From Aquificota bacterium (GTDB lineage Bacteria; Aquificota; Aquificia; Aquificales; Aquificaceae), in the NCBI GenBank assembly GCA_018771605.1, contig CP076324.1, positions 1,116,001 to 1,180,000 of the forward strand: a stretch of 64,000 nucleotides of DNA. The letters are read 5' to 3'. Shown in pieces: positions 9,388 to 17,048 of the stretch. The position numbers and the translations under genes are program-made. Position 1 is the first letter of the stretch; every line of letters begins with the position of its first letter. The notes beneath the pieces were generated by a model. It made no database searches, was not told where the DNA came from, and worked only from the letters and a program-made list of their open reading frames with translations.

Positions 9388-10080
9388 GTGAAGGTAAGGA
9401 TAAAAAGAAGTCCTCTCGCAAGGGAGGAGTTTGAAATAGATGTAGAAAAGGACCTTACCCTTCTTGAGGTCCTATACAAGATAAAGGAAGTAGACCCCAC
9501 CCTCTCCTTTAGAAGCATGTGTAGGGCTGGCATATGCGGGACTTGTGCAGTAAAGCTAAACGGAAAGCCTGTGCTTGCATGCTCCACAAGGGTATTACCT
9601 TCAGAGGAAGAGATTTTTATAGAACCCCTTGACGGCTTTAGAGTCATAAAGGACCTTGTGGTGGACCACGAAGAGATGTATTTGAAATTAAAGAGGTCAA
9701 AGGTTTGGCTCTATCCATCCGAATCAAATGTAAGAGTTGATGAGAGGATAAACCTTAAAAGCTCAAGAAGTTGGGAGTGTATCCTTTGTGGCATATGCGA
9801 CAGCGTTTGTCCTGTGCTTTCCACATCATCCCTTTTTGGAGGGCCCATAATCTTGACAAGGCTTTATAAACATCTCATAGACCCGAGGAACGCAAACCAA
9901 GAGGCCACCGTAAAGACCTTACACTCCCTCAAGCCAGACCTTTGCACCCATTGTATGAACTGCTCTTATGCATGTCCCAAAAGGCTTATGCCAGAGGGCC
10001 TTATAAGAGAGGAAGAAAATCTTTTGGTGGAAAAGGGGCTTTTGCAAAAACAAGCAGGCTTTGACTTTTTGAGCTTCTAA
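9388..10080 (+). CDS. sdhB: Succinate dehydrogenase/fumarate reductase iron-sulfur subunit
   Basis: Electron-transfer subunit of succinate:quinone oxidoreductase, 230 residues. The [2Fe-2S] site is CRAGICGTC with a later C in VLAC. The C-terminal part carries CILCGICDSVCP and CTHCMNCSYACP for the [4Fe-4S] and [3Fe-4S] or second cubane clusters. Start is GTG at 9388. The flavoprotein and membrane subunits are not nearby, so the enzyme's genes are dispersed. In autotrophs using the reductive TCA cycle it probably acts as fumarate reductase; that is inference. Confidence 0.9.
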   Translation: MKVRIKRSPLAREEFEIDVEKDLTLLEVLYKIKEVDPTLSFRSMCRAGICGTCAVKLNGKPVLACSTRVLPSEEEIFIEPLDGFRVIKDLVVDHEEMYLKLKRSKVWLYPSESNVRVDERINLKSSRSWECILCGICDSVCPVLSTSSLFGGPIILTRLYKHLIDPRNANQEATVKTLHSLKPDLCTHCMNCSYACPKRLMPEGLIREEENLLVEKGLLQKQAGFDFLSF

Positions 10081-10091
10081 AGGAGGAAAAT

Positions 10092-11096
10092 ATGAAAGAG
10101 TTTTTGGACCTAAAACTTTCAGACCTTGGAGTAGGCACATACCTTGGAGAACTTGACCAAAAGACTTCCGAAGGTTATAAGGAAGTTATCAGGCTTGCCG
10201 TAAGGGAAGGGATAAATGTGATAGACACGGCCATAGTTTACAGGTATATGAAAAGCGAAAGGGATATAGGGGATGTGCTTGAAGAGGTAGGAAGGGAAAG
10301 GGTGATCCTTTCTACAAAGGGAGGGTATATTCCCTACGATGTGGACTCTAAGGTTGACCCAAAGGACTACTTTTATGAGAACTTTATAAACACAGGCATA
10401 GTAGACATACAGGAGATGACGCCACAGGGCCATTACCTTTCCGCAAAGTTTATAAACTGGTGCTTGGAAAAGAGCCTTGAGAATATGAAAACTTCTTACG
10501 TAGATGTGTATTTTCTCCATAACCCAGAGGAACAGTTAAACTTCATAAGTAGAGAGGCCTTCAACAGGAAGATAAGGGAGTGCTTTGAATACCTTGAGGA
10601 AGAAGTAAAGAGAGGCAGGGTAAAATACTATGGTCTTGCCACTTGGTCTGGCTTTAGAGTGTCGCCCGCAAGCAGGCAGTACCTTAACTTAAAAGAGCTA
10701 TTAAGCATAGCAAAAGAGGTGGCTGGTGAGGACCACCACTTCAAGTTCATACAGCTTCCTTATAGCCTTGGTATGCCAGAGGCCTATACTATGAAAAATC
10801 AAGAGATAGACGGAGAAAAGCTTTCCACCATTGAAGCTTGCCAAAGGCTTGGCCTTTATGTATATACGAGCGCCAGCATATACCAAGGTAGGGTGATAGG
10901 CAGGGTGCCAAAGGAGCTAAAGGAAAAGCTAAAAGTAGATAGCGATGTGCTATCAAGTCTTCAGTTTGTGCTTAGCACACCGGGCGTGGGTACAGCCCTT
11001 GTGGGCATGAGTAAGGTGGACCACCTTAGAGAGAACTTAAGAATAATGCATATTCCAAGGCTAAGTCCTACGGAGTTTATAAGCCTTTTTAAATAG
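10092..11096 (+). CDS. Aldo/keto reductase
   Basis: NAD(P)H-dependent oxidoreductase of the aldo-keto reductase superfamily, 334 residues. Catalytic residues fit: D in NVIDTAIVYR, Y four or five residues on, K in STKGGY and H in YFLHNPEE. An extra segment of about 40 residues (including KVDPKDYFYENF) follows the Lys strand. It starts after AAAGGAGGAAAAT, a strong SD, and is 11 bp behind sdhB. The substrate is unknown. Confidence 0.85.
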   Translation: MKEFLDLKLSDLGVGTYLGELDQKTSEGYKEVIRLAVREGINVIDTAIVYRYMKSERDIGDVLEEVGRERVILSTKGGYIPYDVDSKVDPKDYFYENFINTGIVDIQEMTPQGHYLSAKFINWCLEKSLENMKTSYVDVYFLHNPEEQLNFISREAFNRKIRECFEYLEEEVKRGRVKYYGLATWSGFRVSPASRQYLNLKELLSIAKEVAGEDHHFKFIQLPYSLGMPEAYTMKNQEIDGEKLSTIEACQRLGLYVYTSASIYQGRVIGRVPKELKEKLKVDSDVLSSLQFVLSTPGVGTALVGMSKVDHLRENLRIMHIPRLSPTEFISLFK

Positions 11097-11248
11097 ACAC
11101 AAAGTAGGCATTACTTAGGTCAAGCAATGGCAGAGCCTTGTCTTATAAAGCTTTTTGAGTTTGGAATACCATAGCCTTTGGCTTTACTATTTATAAAACC
11201 CATTGAGGGGCGTAAAAGGTCATAGAAAGTAGTTATAAAGATTGAGCC

Positions 11249-12433
11249 ATGAGGGATTTTTTACTTTTTTTGGAAAACAGAGATAGGTTTGCGGTGGGGC
11301 TTTTTAGGCAGTTTAGCATTGAAGAAACCCCAAGCAAAGTTATCATAATCACGCCCACCCTTGAACACAAGAGGTGGGTCTTGGAGTATATAAAAGCAAG
11401 GCTATCCGATTATGGTAAGGAGATATTTGTAAAATCAAAGGAAGAAGAGGAAAGGGAAGATATAAAGGATGGCATTCAGCCCAAGTTCAGCTTTGAAAAC
11501 TTTGTGGTGGGTAAGTCCAACGAGCTTGCCTATAGGGTATGCTTTGAAGTGGCTTCAAACCCCGGTAGCTACAGCCCCCTATTTATCTATGGTGGTGTGG
11601 GTCTTGGTAAAACCCATCTCCTTCATGCCATAGGGAACAGGTCCAAGTCTTTGGGCTACAAGGTAGTATATAGGCAGGCCAGCGACTTCTCGGAGGAGAT
11701 GATAAAAAGCCTAAGGCAGGACAAAATGGAGGAATTTAGAAAGTTATACTCCAACGTGGACCTTTTGCTTTTGGATGATGTGCAGTTCCTTTCGGGAAAA
11801 GAAAGGACCCAGGTGGAGCTTTTTAGGATTTTTGAAAGCCTTCAGGCAAAGGAAAAGCAGATAGTCTTTGTAAGCGATAGGCATCCAAGGGACATAAAGG
11901 ATGTTTCCGAAAGGCTTCTTAGCAGGTTTGCCAGCGGTCTCATACTGGAAATAGGTCTGGATGAGGATACAAAGCTTTCCATAGTCAAAAACAAGCTTTT
12001 GCTTTTTGGTCTTCCTTTGGACAAAAGGTATATAGACTACGTTATGGAAAATACGGGCTTTAGCGTAAGGGAGATAGAAGGCTTTATAAAAACCCTTAAG
12101 CTTACAGGCATAAGGGAAGAAGTAAAGAAAAGTCCAAAGAGGGAAGAGGAGCTTCTGGCCCTTATTGCCAAGCACTTTATGCTAAGGGTGGAGGACCTAA
12201 AAAGGGAAACAAAGGAAAGAAAGATAATTAGGGCAAGGCAGATAGCCATGTACTTTTGCAAGGTGTTGCTACGAATGAGCTACTCAGAAATAAGCAAACT
12301 TTTTGGTAAATCAGACCACACTTCGGCCCTTTATGCCATTAAAAAGGTAGAAGAAAAAAGACAAACAGACAAGAAGTTTGACTACATGCTTCAGGTTTTG
12401 GAAAAGAATTTAAGAAGGTTTATAAAGGAGTAA
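11249..12433 (+). CDS. dnaA: Chromosomal replication initiator DnaA
   Basis: Replication initiator, 394 residues, shorter than most DnaA because domains I and II are reduced to about 85 residues. AAA+ motifs: Walker A GVGLGKTHLL, Walker B LLLLDDVQFL. Domain IV carries the DNA-binding signature KSDHTSALYAIKK. The short form is as known for Aquifex. A TATAAA box at 11234-11239 lies 9 nt before the ATG and no SD is present. I see no cluster of DnaA boxes in the 152-bp upstream gap, so an adjacent origin is not supported. Confidence 0.95.
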   Translation: MRDFLLFLENRDRFAVGLFRQFSIEETPSKVIIITPTLEHKRWVLEYIKARLSDYGKEIFVKSKEEEEREDIKDGIQPKFSFENFVVGKSNELAYRVCFEVASNPGSYSPLFIYGGVGLGKTHLLHAIGNRSKSLGYKVVYRQASDFSEEMIKSLRQDKMEEFRKLYSNVDLLLLDDVQFLSGKERTQVELFRIFESLQAKEKQIVFVSDRHPRDIKDVSERLLSRFASGLILEIGLDEDTKLSIVKNKLLLFGLPLDKRYIDYVMENTGFSVREIEGFIKTLKLTGIREEVKKSPKREEELLALIAKHFMLRVEDLKRETKERKIIRARQIAMYFCKVLLRMSYSEISKLFGKSDHTSALYAIKKVEEKRQTDKKFDYMLQVLEKNLRRFIKE

Positions 12434-12444
12434 ATTTTATATCC

Positions 12445-13995
12445 ATGCTGGTAAGGTTAACCCTTGAAAACTTTTTTCTTATAAAGGGTGAAGAGCTTTA
12501 CTTTGATAAGGGGCTAAACGTGATAACTGGAGAGACTGGAACGGGGAAATCTCTCACCATATCTTCACTTCTATTCCTAATGGGTGAAGATGGTGATTAC
12601 CCGGAAGGCACATGCGTGGAGGCAGAGCTTTTTTCCGAGGGTGAAAGCGTAGTCCTAAGAAGGGAGGTAGTAAAAGGAAGGAGCAGGTATTACCTTGATG
12701 GAAGGGGTAGCAACAGAAGGGTGGTAGAAGAAATCCTTTCTTCTCAGGTGCTTCTCCAAGGTCAAAACGATAGGACAAAGATAACGCGATCGGACTTTCA
12801 AAGGGATGTTTATGATAGATTTGTGAAGGCTCTTGAAGCAAGGAGCAGGGTGGAGAAGGTTTATGAGGAGGTTTTGGACCTAAGGGAAAGGCTAAGGAAT
12901 ATAAGAGAAAGGAGGATTGAAAGGGAGATAAGGAGAAGACTTATTGAGGAGGAGATAAAAGAGATAGAAGGCATAGGCCTTTCTCCAGAGTTTTATGACC
13001 AGGTCAAAAAAAGGCTTGAAGAGATAAACTTGGCGGAAAGGATAAACAACCTTGTGCTTTCGGCCCTTTCTGGCCTTGAGGCAAGCGCAGAAGGCCTAAA
13101 GGTGGCAAGCAAGGCCCTAAGGGAGCTTTCAAGCTTTAAGGATGTAAAGGAGCAACTGGAAAGTCTTGAGCCAATAAGGGATGTGCTTTTTGAGATAGAG
13201 AGGTCTTTAAGGACTATGCTTGTCTCCTACAGCCAAGAGGAGCTTGATAGCCTAAATGAGAAGGTCTTTAAGGTTCAAAGGCTTGAAAGAAAGTATGGTA
13301 TGAGCTATAGAGAGCTTTGGGACCACATGCAAAGGCTAAAGGAAGAGCTTAAAAGATTTGAAGAGGAAGAAAGTCCAGAGAAGCTGGAAGAAGAACTAAA
13401 AAGGAAGGAGGAGGAGCTTGAAAGGTTATACGATGAGCTAAGCCAGATAAGGCAGAGGGGGAAGGAGGAGTTTGAAAGGAGGGTTTTGGAATATTTGAAG
13501 GATATGGGGCTTGAGAAGGCAAGCTTTAAGGTGCATTTTGAGGAGAAGGTGGGAAGGTATGGTAAAGAGCAGGTAAAGTTTTTATTCTCTTCCTATGGTA
13601 GGGATGAAAAAGAGGTCTCCGATGTGGCCTCTGGTGGTGAGGTCTCAAGACTTTCCCTTGCCCTTTTTATGCTTTCGCCACCAGCCCAGACCTACGTTTT
13701 GGATGAGGTGGATGCTGGCATAAGCGGTATTACTTCCATAAGGCTTGCAAAGCTTTTGAGGGAGCTTTCAAAAAACACCCAGCTTATAGTTATAACTCAT
13801 CAGCCAGCGGTGGCCTGTGCAGGAGACAAGCACTTTACTACAAAAAAAGAATACATGGGGGACATTCCCTTTATCAAAGTGGTTGAACTGCAAGAAGAGG
13901 AGCGCCTTGAGGAGATAGCAAGGCTTATGGGAAAGGTGAATGAAAACACCTTAAGGGGTGCAAAGGACCTAATAAAGGAGGTTTGCGGTGTTTGA
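12445..13995 (+). CDS. recN: DNA repair protein RecN
   Basis: SMC-like ATPase in double-strand break repair, 516 residues, slightly shorter than the usual 550. Walker A GETGTGKS lies near the N-terminus, LLQGQND follows, a long Glu/Lys/Arg-rich coiled coil spans roughly residues 130-340, and the C-terminal half has ASGGEVSRLSLAL (signature) and YVLDEVDAG (Walker B). It lies 11 bp behind dnaA and its 3' end overlaps the glycosylase gene by 8 bp, so the three form a replication/repair unit. Confidence 0.92.
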   Translation: MLVRLTLENFFLIKGEELYFDKGLNVITGETGTGKSLTISSLLFLMGEDGDYPEGTCVEAELFSEGESVVLRREVVKGRSRYYLDGRGSNRRVVEEILSSQVLLQGQNDRTKITRSDFQRDVYDRFVKALEARSRVEKVYEEVLDLRERLRNIRERRIEREIRRRLIEEEIKEIEGIGLSPEFYDQVKKRLEEINLAERINNLVLSALSGLEASAEGLKVASKALRELSSFKDVKEQLESLEPIRDVLFEIERSLRTMLVSYSQEELDSLNEKVFKVQRLERKYGMSYRELWDHMQRLKEELKRFEEEESPEKLEEELKRKEEELERLYDELSQIRQRGKEEFERRVLEYLKDMGLEKASFKVHFEEKVGRYGKEQVKFLFSSYGRDEKEVSDVASGGEVSRLSLALFMLSPPAQTYVLDEVDAGISGITSIRLAKLLRELSKNTQLIVITHQPAVACAGDKHFTTKKEYMGDIPFIKVVELQEEERLEEIARLMGKVNENTLRGAKDLIKEVCGV

Positions 13996-14662
13996 GGAGA
14001 TATTAAAGATAAAGGAAAAGGTCAAGCCTTATGTGGATAAAAGACTATCTGAGTTCAAAGAACTGGGGGAGAAGGGAAAGACCACCTTTGATTTTAGACC
14101 CTTTGCGGACAATGTGTATGAGGCAGACCTTTTTTCCGAGCTTTGCTTTTGCATACTTACAGCCAACTCTTCTGCGTTGATGGGCATAAAACTGCAAAAG
14201 GCCATAGGCATAGAGGGCTTCAAAAGCATGAGCTTGGAAGAGCTTGAAAAGGCCATCTCTTCCGCAGGCCACAGGTTTGCCCGCCAAAGGGCAGAGAGGA
14301 TAGTCAAGGCAAGGGAGAATTTTCATAGAGTTATGGAGCTTTTAAAGAACTCTAAGAATGCCAAGGAGATAAGAGAGCTTTTGAGCGATAGCTGTTCCAA
14401 GTATAAGGTGGAAGGCTTTGGCCTAAAGGAGGCTTCCCATTTTCTCAGAAACATAGGCTATGAGAACCTTGCCATAGTGGACAGGCACGTGTTCCGATAC
14501 CTCAAAGAAAAGGGCCTTTTGCCAGACTATAAGACCATCACAAGGAAGATATACCTTGAGGCGGAAAAAAGGCTTGAAGAGGTATGCGAAAGGCTTGGCA
14601 TGACCCAAGCAGAGCTTGACCTTTATGTTTTTTACTATAAAACGGGAAAAGTGTTGAAGTAA
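13988..14662 (+). CDS. 8-oxoguanine DNA glycosylase/AP lyase, Ogg2 type
   Basis: Bifunctional base-excision repair enzyme of the HhH-GPD superfamily, 224 residues. The helix-hairpin-helix is VEGFGLKEASHFLRNIG with catalytic Lys K147, and the catalytic Asp is D165 in AIVDRHVFR. The compact size and the lack of an N-terminal A domain fit Ogg2, found in thermophilic bacteria and archaea. Start is GTG at 13988, overlapping recN. The stop is immediately followed by degenerate CRISPR-repeat fragments. Confidence 0.87.
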   Translation: MFEEILKIKEKVKPYVDKRLSEFKELGEKGKTTFDFRPFADNVYEADLFSELCFCILTANSSALMGIKLQKAIGIEGFKSMSLEELEKAISSAGHRFARQRAERIVKARENFHRVMELLKNSKNAKEIRELLSDSCSKYKVEGFGLKEASHFLRNIGYENLAIVDRHVFRYLKEKGLLPDYKTITRKIYLEAEKRLEEVCERLGMTQAELDLYVFYYKTGKVLK

Positions 14663-14680
14663 TTTACATCACTTTACATC
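14663..14680. repeat. Degenerate fragments of the CRISPR repeat at the array's distal end
   Basis: Two tandem partial copies of the repeat edge, TTTACATC (14663-14670) and CTTTACATC (14672-14680), abut the first full repeat. They are shorter than a spacer-repeat unit and look like slippage or erosion at the old end of the array, directly after the glycosylase stop. Confidence 0.7.
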
Positions 14681-15306
14681 CTTTACATCCCACATAGTTC
14701 AGATAAAACGGCAAAGAGGTGCAAAGTGTGAGCCTGCAGGTGCCCTACTTTACATCCCACATAGTTCAGATAAAACCGGTCCAAAGCTCATAAAACTTCC
14801 CAGACTTTCCAGCCTTTACATCCCACATAGTTCAGATAAAACGAGAACCAGGGAAGGGCAGAAATCATACTTGCCAAAAACCTTTACATCCCACATAGTT
14901 CAGATAAAACGAGAAAAGGAGGGGGTTCATACCATGCAGAATCCCCTCTTTACATCCCACATAGTTCAGATAAAACCTACAGCCAAGTTCGGCAAATCAA
15001 GCAATGCAGTAAGCTTTACATCCCACATAGTTCAGATAAAACAAACGTGCTGAAAATAGCTCATGAGTATCTCACCACCCTTTACATCCCACATAGTTCA
15101 GATAAAACGATTGATTTAAGCAGAGTTAAGTCCTTGCTTGAACTCTTTACATCCCACATAGTTCAGATAAAACGCAAAACCAAAAGGTAGCCGTGTATTA
15201 TCTCCTGCAAAACTTTACATCCCACATAGTTCAGATAAAACACACCGTCAAGAGGAAAAGATATATATTCTGAGAGCCTTTACATCCCACATAGTTCAGA
15301 TAAAAC
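14681..15306 (-). CRISPR. CRISPR array, 10 repeats of 29 nt, 9 spacers of 36-39 nt
   Basis: Repeats start at 14681, 14748, 14814, 14882, 14948, 15014, 15080, 15145, 15213 and 15278; all appear identical. On the plus strand the repeat begins CTTTACATCCC and ends CAGATAAAAC. Read on the minus strand it begins GTTTTATCTG and ends GGGATGTAAAG, the form of type I-B and related thermophile repeats, so transcription is probably leftward with the leader at the right. Spacers are all different. No cas gene lies in the window, so processing must rely on a locus elsewhere. Confidence 0.95.
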
Positions 15307-15607
15307 CTACCACCTACCACCTAAATCTAATATAGATAATACACCAATTTTAGGAATCTGTCAAGTGGTTCAAGTGAAGCAAAATTTCCGCGAACCTTCA
15401 GTTGGGAATTGAGAATTTTTCGCAAAAAGACTTCTAAGCCTTGATATATCTTATCCAGAAGGTTATGAACCTAAAAGGTAGGTTCACGGATGATTAAGAG
15501 ATGATAAAGTAAATTTTTGCATTTTTGTCTCAAAGAGTTTTTGCACGCAGGAAGTATGCTTTAAATAATTTTAAAAACACAAAGGGAGTGATTAATCTCA
15601 TAAACTT
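15307..15607. promoter_or_regulatory. Probable CRISPR leader / nuo upstream region
   Basis: About 300 bp of AT-rich non-coding DNA between the array's right end and the nuo operon. Placement next to the predicted leader end of the repeats, and the absence of any ORF, support a leader. It contains a perfect 8-bp inverted repeat with a 5-nt loop (TGAACCTA...TAGGTTCA, 15466-15486), which could bind a protein or form a hairpin. Just after R10 there is a short CTACCAC direct repeat. Confidence 0.5.
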
Positions 15608-15636
15608 TTGCATGAGGGTTCAATATGGCTTAAAAT
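15608..15636 (+). promoter_or_regulatory. Candidate promoter of the nuo operon
   Basis: TTGCAT (15608-15613) and TAAAAT (15631-15636) are separated by 17 nt. The ATG of nuoI1 lies 11 nt after the -10 box and has no SD, so the transcript would have a leader of only a few bases. The -35 match is poor; the call rests mainly on the -10 box and spacing. Confidence 0.4.
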
Positions 15637-15647
15637 AATAGCCCACT

Positions 15648-16253
15648 ATGGGTATAAAAAAGGTAGACAGGAAAGCCTTCCTTAACCTTATAGAGACGGT
15701 GCTATTTGTGGATTTTATAAAGGGCCTTTCGGTCACGCTAAAAAACCTTTTTCGCAGGCCTATCACCACCAACTATCCCATTGAAAAGCTAACGCCACCT
15801 AAGAGGTATAGAGGGGCCCATGGCCATTTTGTTTGGGATGGCACAGAGCCAGACTCTCTAAGGGCCATAGAGAAGTTTATGAGCTATGAGAAGGGTAAGA
15901 GCAGGTGCGTGGCCTGTTATATGTGCCAGACAGCCTGTCCTATGCCAACCCTCTTTAGAATAGAGGCGGTGCAGATGCCCGACGGGTCTAAAAAGGTAGT
16001 TAGGTTTGATATGAACTTGCTTAACTGTCTTTTCTGTGGTCTATGCGTGGATGCTTGTCCTGTGGGCTGTCTTACCATGACAGACCTTTATGAGCTTGCT
16101 GGCTATACAAGAAGGTCTGCGGTGCTTAAAATGGACAAGCTTGAAGAGAACGCCATAGACTGGAAGAAGAGAAGGGGCAATGAGCCCGACCGTATATGGA
16201 TTGACGATGAACATAGAGAAAGACTTTGGGGGAAGATAGAATGGAGTGGATAA
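15648..16253 (+). CDS. nuoI: Complex I subunit NuoI, copy 1
   Basis: Peripheral-arm subunit carrying clusters N6a and N6b that pass electrons towards quinone, 201 residues. Two [4Fe-4S] motifs are complete: CVACYMCQTACP and CLFCGLCVDACP. The N-terminal amphipathic part (ITTNYPIEKLTPPKRYRG) is typical. It heads a six-gene set I-J-K-L-M-N that lacks its own A, B, C, D and H genes. A diverged paralogue is at 25080. It overlaps nuoJ1 by 28 bp. Confidence 0.93.
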   Translation: MGIKKVDRKAFLNLIETVLFVDFIKGLSVTLKNLFRRPITTNYPIEKLTPPKRYRGAHGHFVWDGTEPDSLRAIEKFMSYEKGKSRCVACYMCQTACPMPTLFRIEAVQMPDGSKKVVRFDMNLLNCLFCGLCVDACPVGCLTMTDLYELAGYTRRSAVLKMDKLEENAIDWKKRRGNEPDRIWIDDEHRERLWGKIEWSG

Positions 16254-16729
16254 TCTTTGGCTTTTTGGCCTCTTGGGCTGTTTTGTCCGTGATGGGTGTT
16301 CTATTTTTGAAAAACCCAGTGCATGCCCTTCTATCCTTTGTTAGCCTTATACTGGCGGTGGCTGGCATGTTCCTTCACTTGGGTGCGGAGCTTTTAGCAG
16401 GCTTACAGCTTATAATCTATGCGGTTGCCATAGTGGTCTTTTATGTCTTTGTGATAACCACCATTCCTTGGGAAAAGGTCAAAAGGTTTGAAGGCTTTTA
16501 TAAAAAGGAGTTTTTCTTTGGCTTTCCCATTTTGCTTTTGGCCTTTGGAGGCTTTGCCTATGCCATACTTAAAGGCAACTTTGCCCATGTGGGTGTGGCG
16601 GGCCAAGATAATGTAAAGGAGGTAGGTAAGAGCCTTTTTACCACTTACCTCTTTCCTCTTGAAGTGGCTTCTGTTATACTATTGACAGCCATGATAGGAG
16701 CCATCCTTCTTGGAAGGAAAGAGGAGTGA
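16226..16729 (+). CDS. nuoJ: Complex I subunit NuoJ, copy 1
   Basis: Membrane subunit of 167 residues with five hydrophobic helices. GAELLAGLQLIIYAVAIVVFYVFV is the conserved TM3 segment with the pi-bulge region and a conserved Glu before it. The C-terminal TAMIGAILLGRKE ends like other NuoJ proteins. The start lies inside nuoI1. The gene end is affected by the 19-nt tandem duplication described at 16716. Confidence 0.92.
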   Translation: MGEDRMEWIIFGFLASWAVLSVMGVLFLKNPVHALLSFVSLILAVAGMFLHLGAELLAGLQLIIYAVAIVVFYVFVITTIPWEKVKRFEGFYKKEFFFGFPILLLAFGGFAYAILKGNFAHVGVAGQDNVKEVGKSLFTTYLFPLEVASVILLTAMIGAILLGRKEE

Positions 16730-16750
16730 GCGGAGGAAAGAGGAGTGAGC
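16716..16750 (+). repeat. 19-nt tandem duplication at the nuoJ1/nuoK1 junction
   Basis: The 16-nt string GGAAAGAGGAGTGAGC occurs at 16716 and again at 16735, offset 19 nt. It duplicates the end of nuoJ1 together with the GTG start region of nuoK1, giving two SD-like GGAGG/GAGGAG blocks. Only the second GTG (16745) is followed by the NuoK frame. The junction at nuoJ2/nuoK2 has no such duplication. Confidence 0.85.
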
Positions 16751-17047
16751 ATAGAGAAGGCTTATATCCTTATAAGCATCTTTTTATTCCTTTCGGGCCT
16801 GCTTGGTGTTATCATAAGAAAGAACCTTATAACCCTTCTCATAAGCACGGAGCTTATGCTGAACGGGGTAAACTTGGCACTTGCGAGCGTGGATAAGATG
16901 GTTGGCGGTGTGGAAGGGCAGGTTTTTGCACTGTTTGTATTGGCGGTGGCTGCTTCTGAGGTGGCCGTAGGCCTTGGCCTGATAGTGGCTCTCTTTAGGC
17001 TTAAGGGCTATGAAGGCTCTTCTGAAATTACGCACCTGAGGGAATAG
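16745..17047 (+). CDS. nuoK: Complex I subunit NuoK, copy 1
   Basis: Three-helix membrane subunit of the proton path, 100 residues. The two conserved membrane Glu residues appear in STELMLNGVNLAL and ASEVAVGLGL. The start is GTG at 16745. Its paralogue at 26214 has the same organisation. Confidence 0.93.
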   Translation: MSIEKAYILISIFLFLSGLLGVIIRKNLITLLISTELMLNGVNLALASVDKMVGGVEGQVFALFVLAVAASEVAVGLGLIVALFRLKGYEGSSEITHLRE

Positions 17048-17048
17048 G

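Noticed and set aside
11097-11248. Replication origin next to dnaA
   Set aside because: No cluster of DnaA boxes (TTATCCACA-like) is visible in the gap.
14871-15053. ORF across the CRISPR array with repeating peptide FTSHIVQIK
   Set aside because: It is the translation of the repeats themselves.
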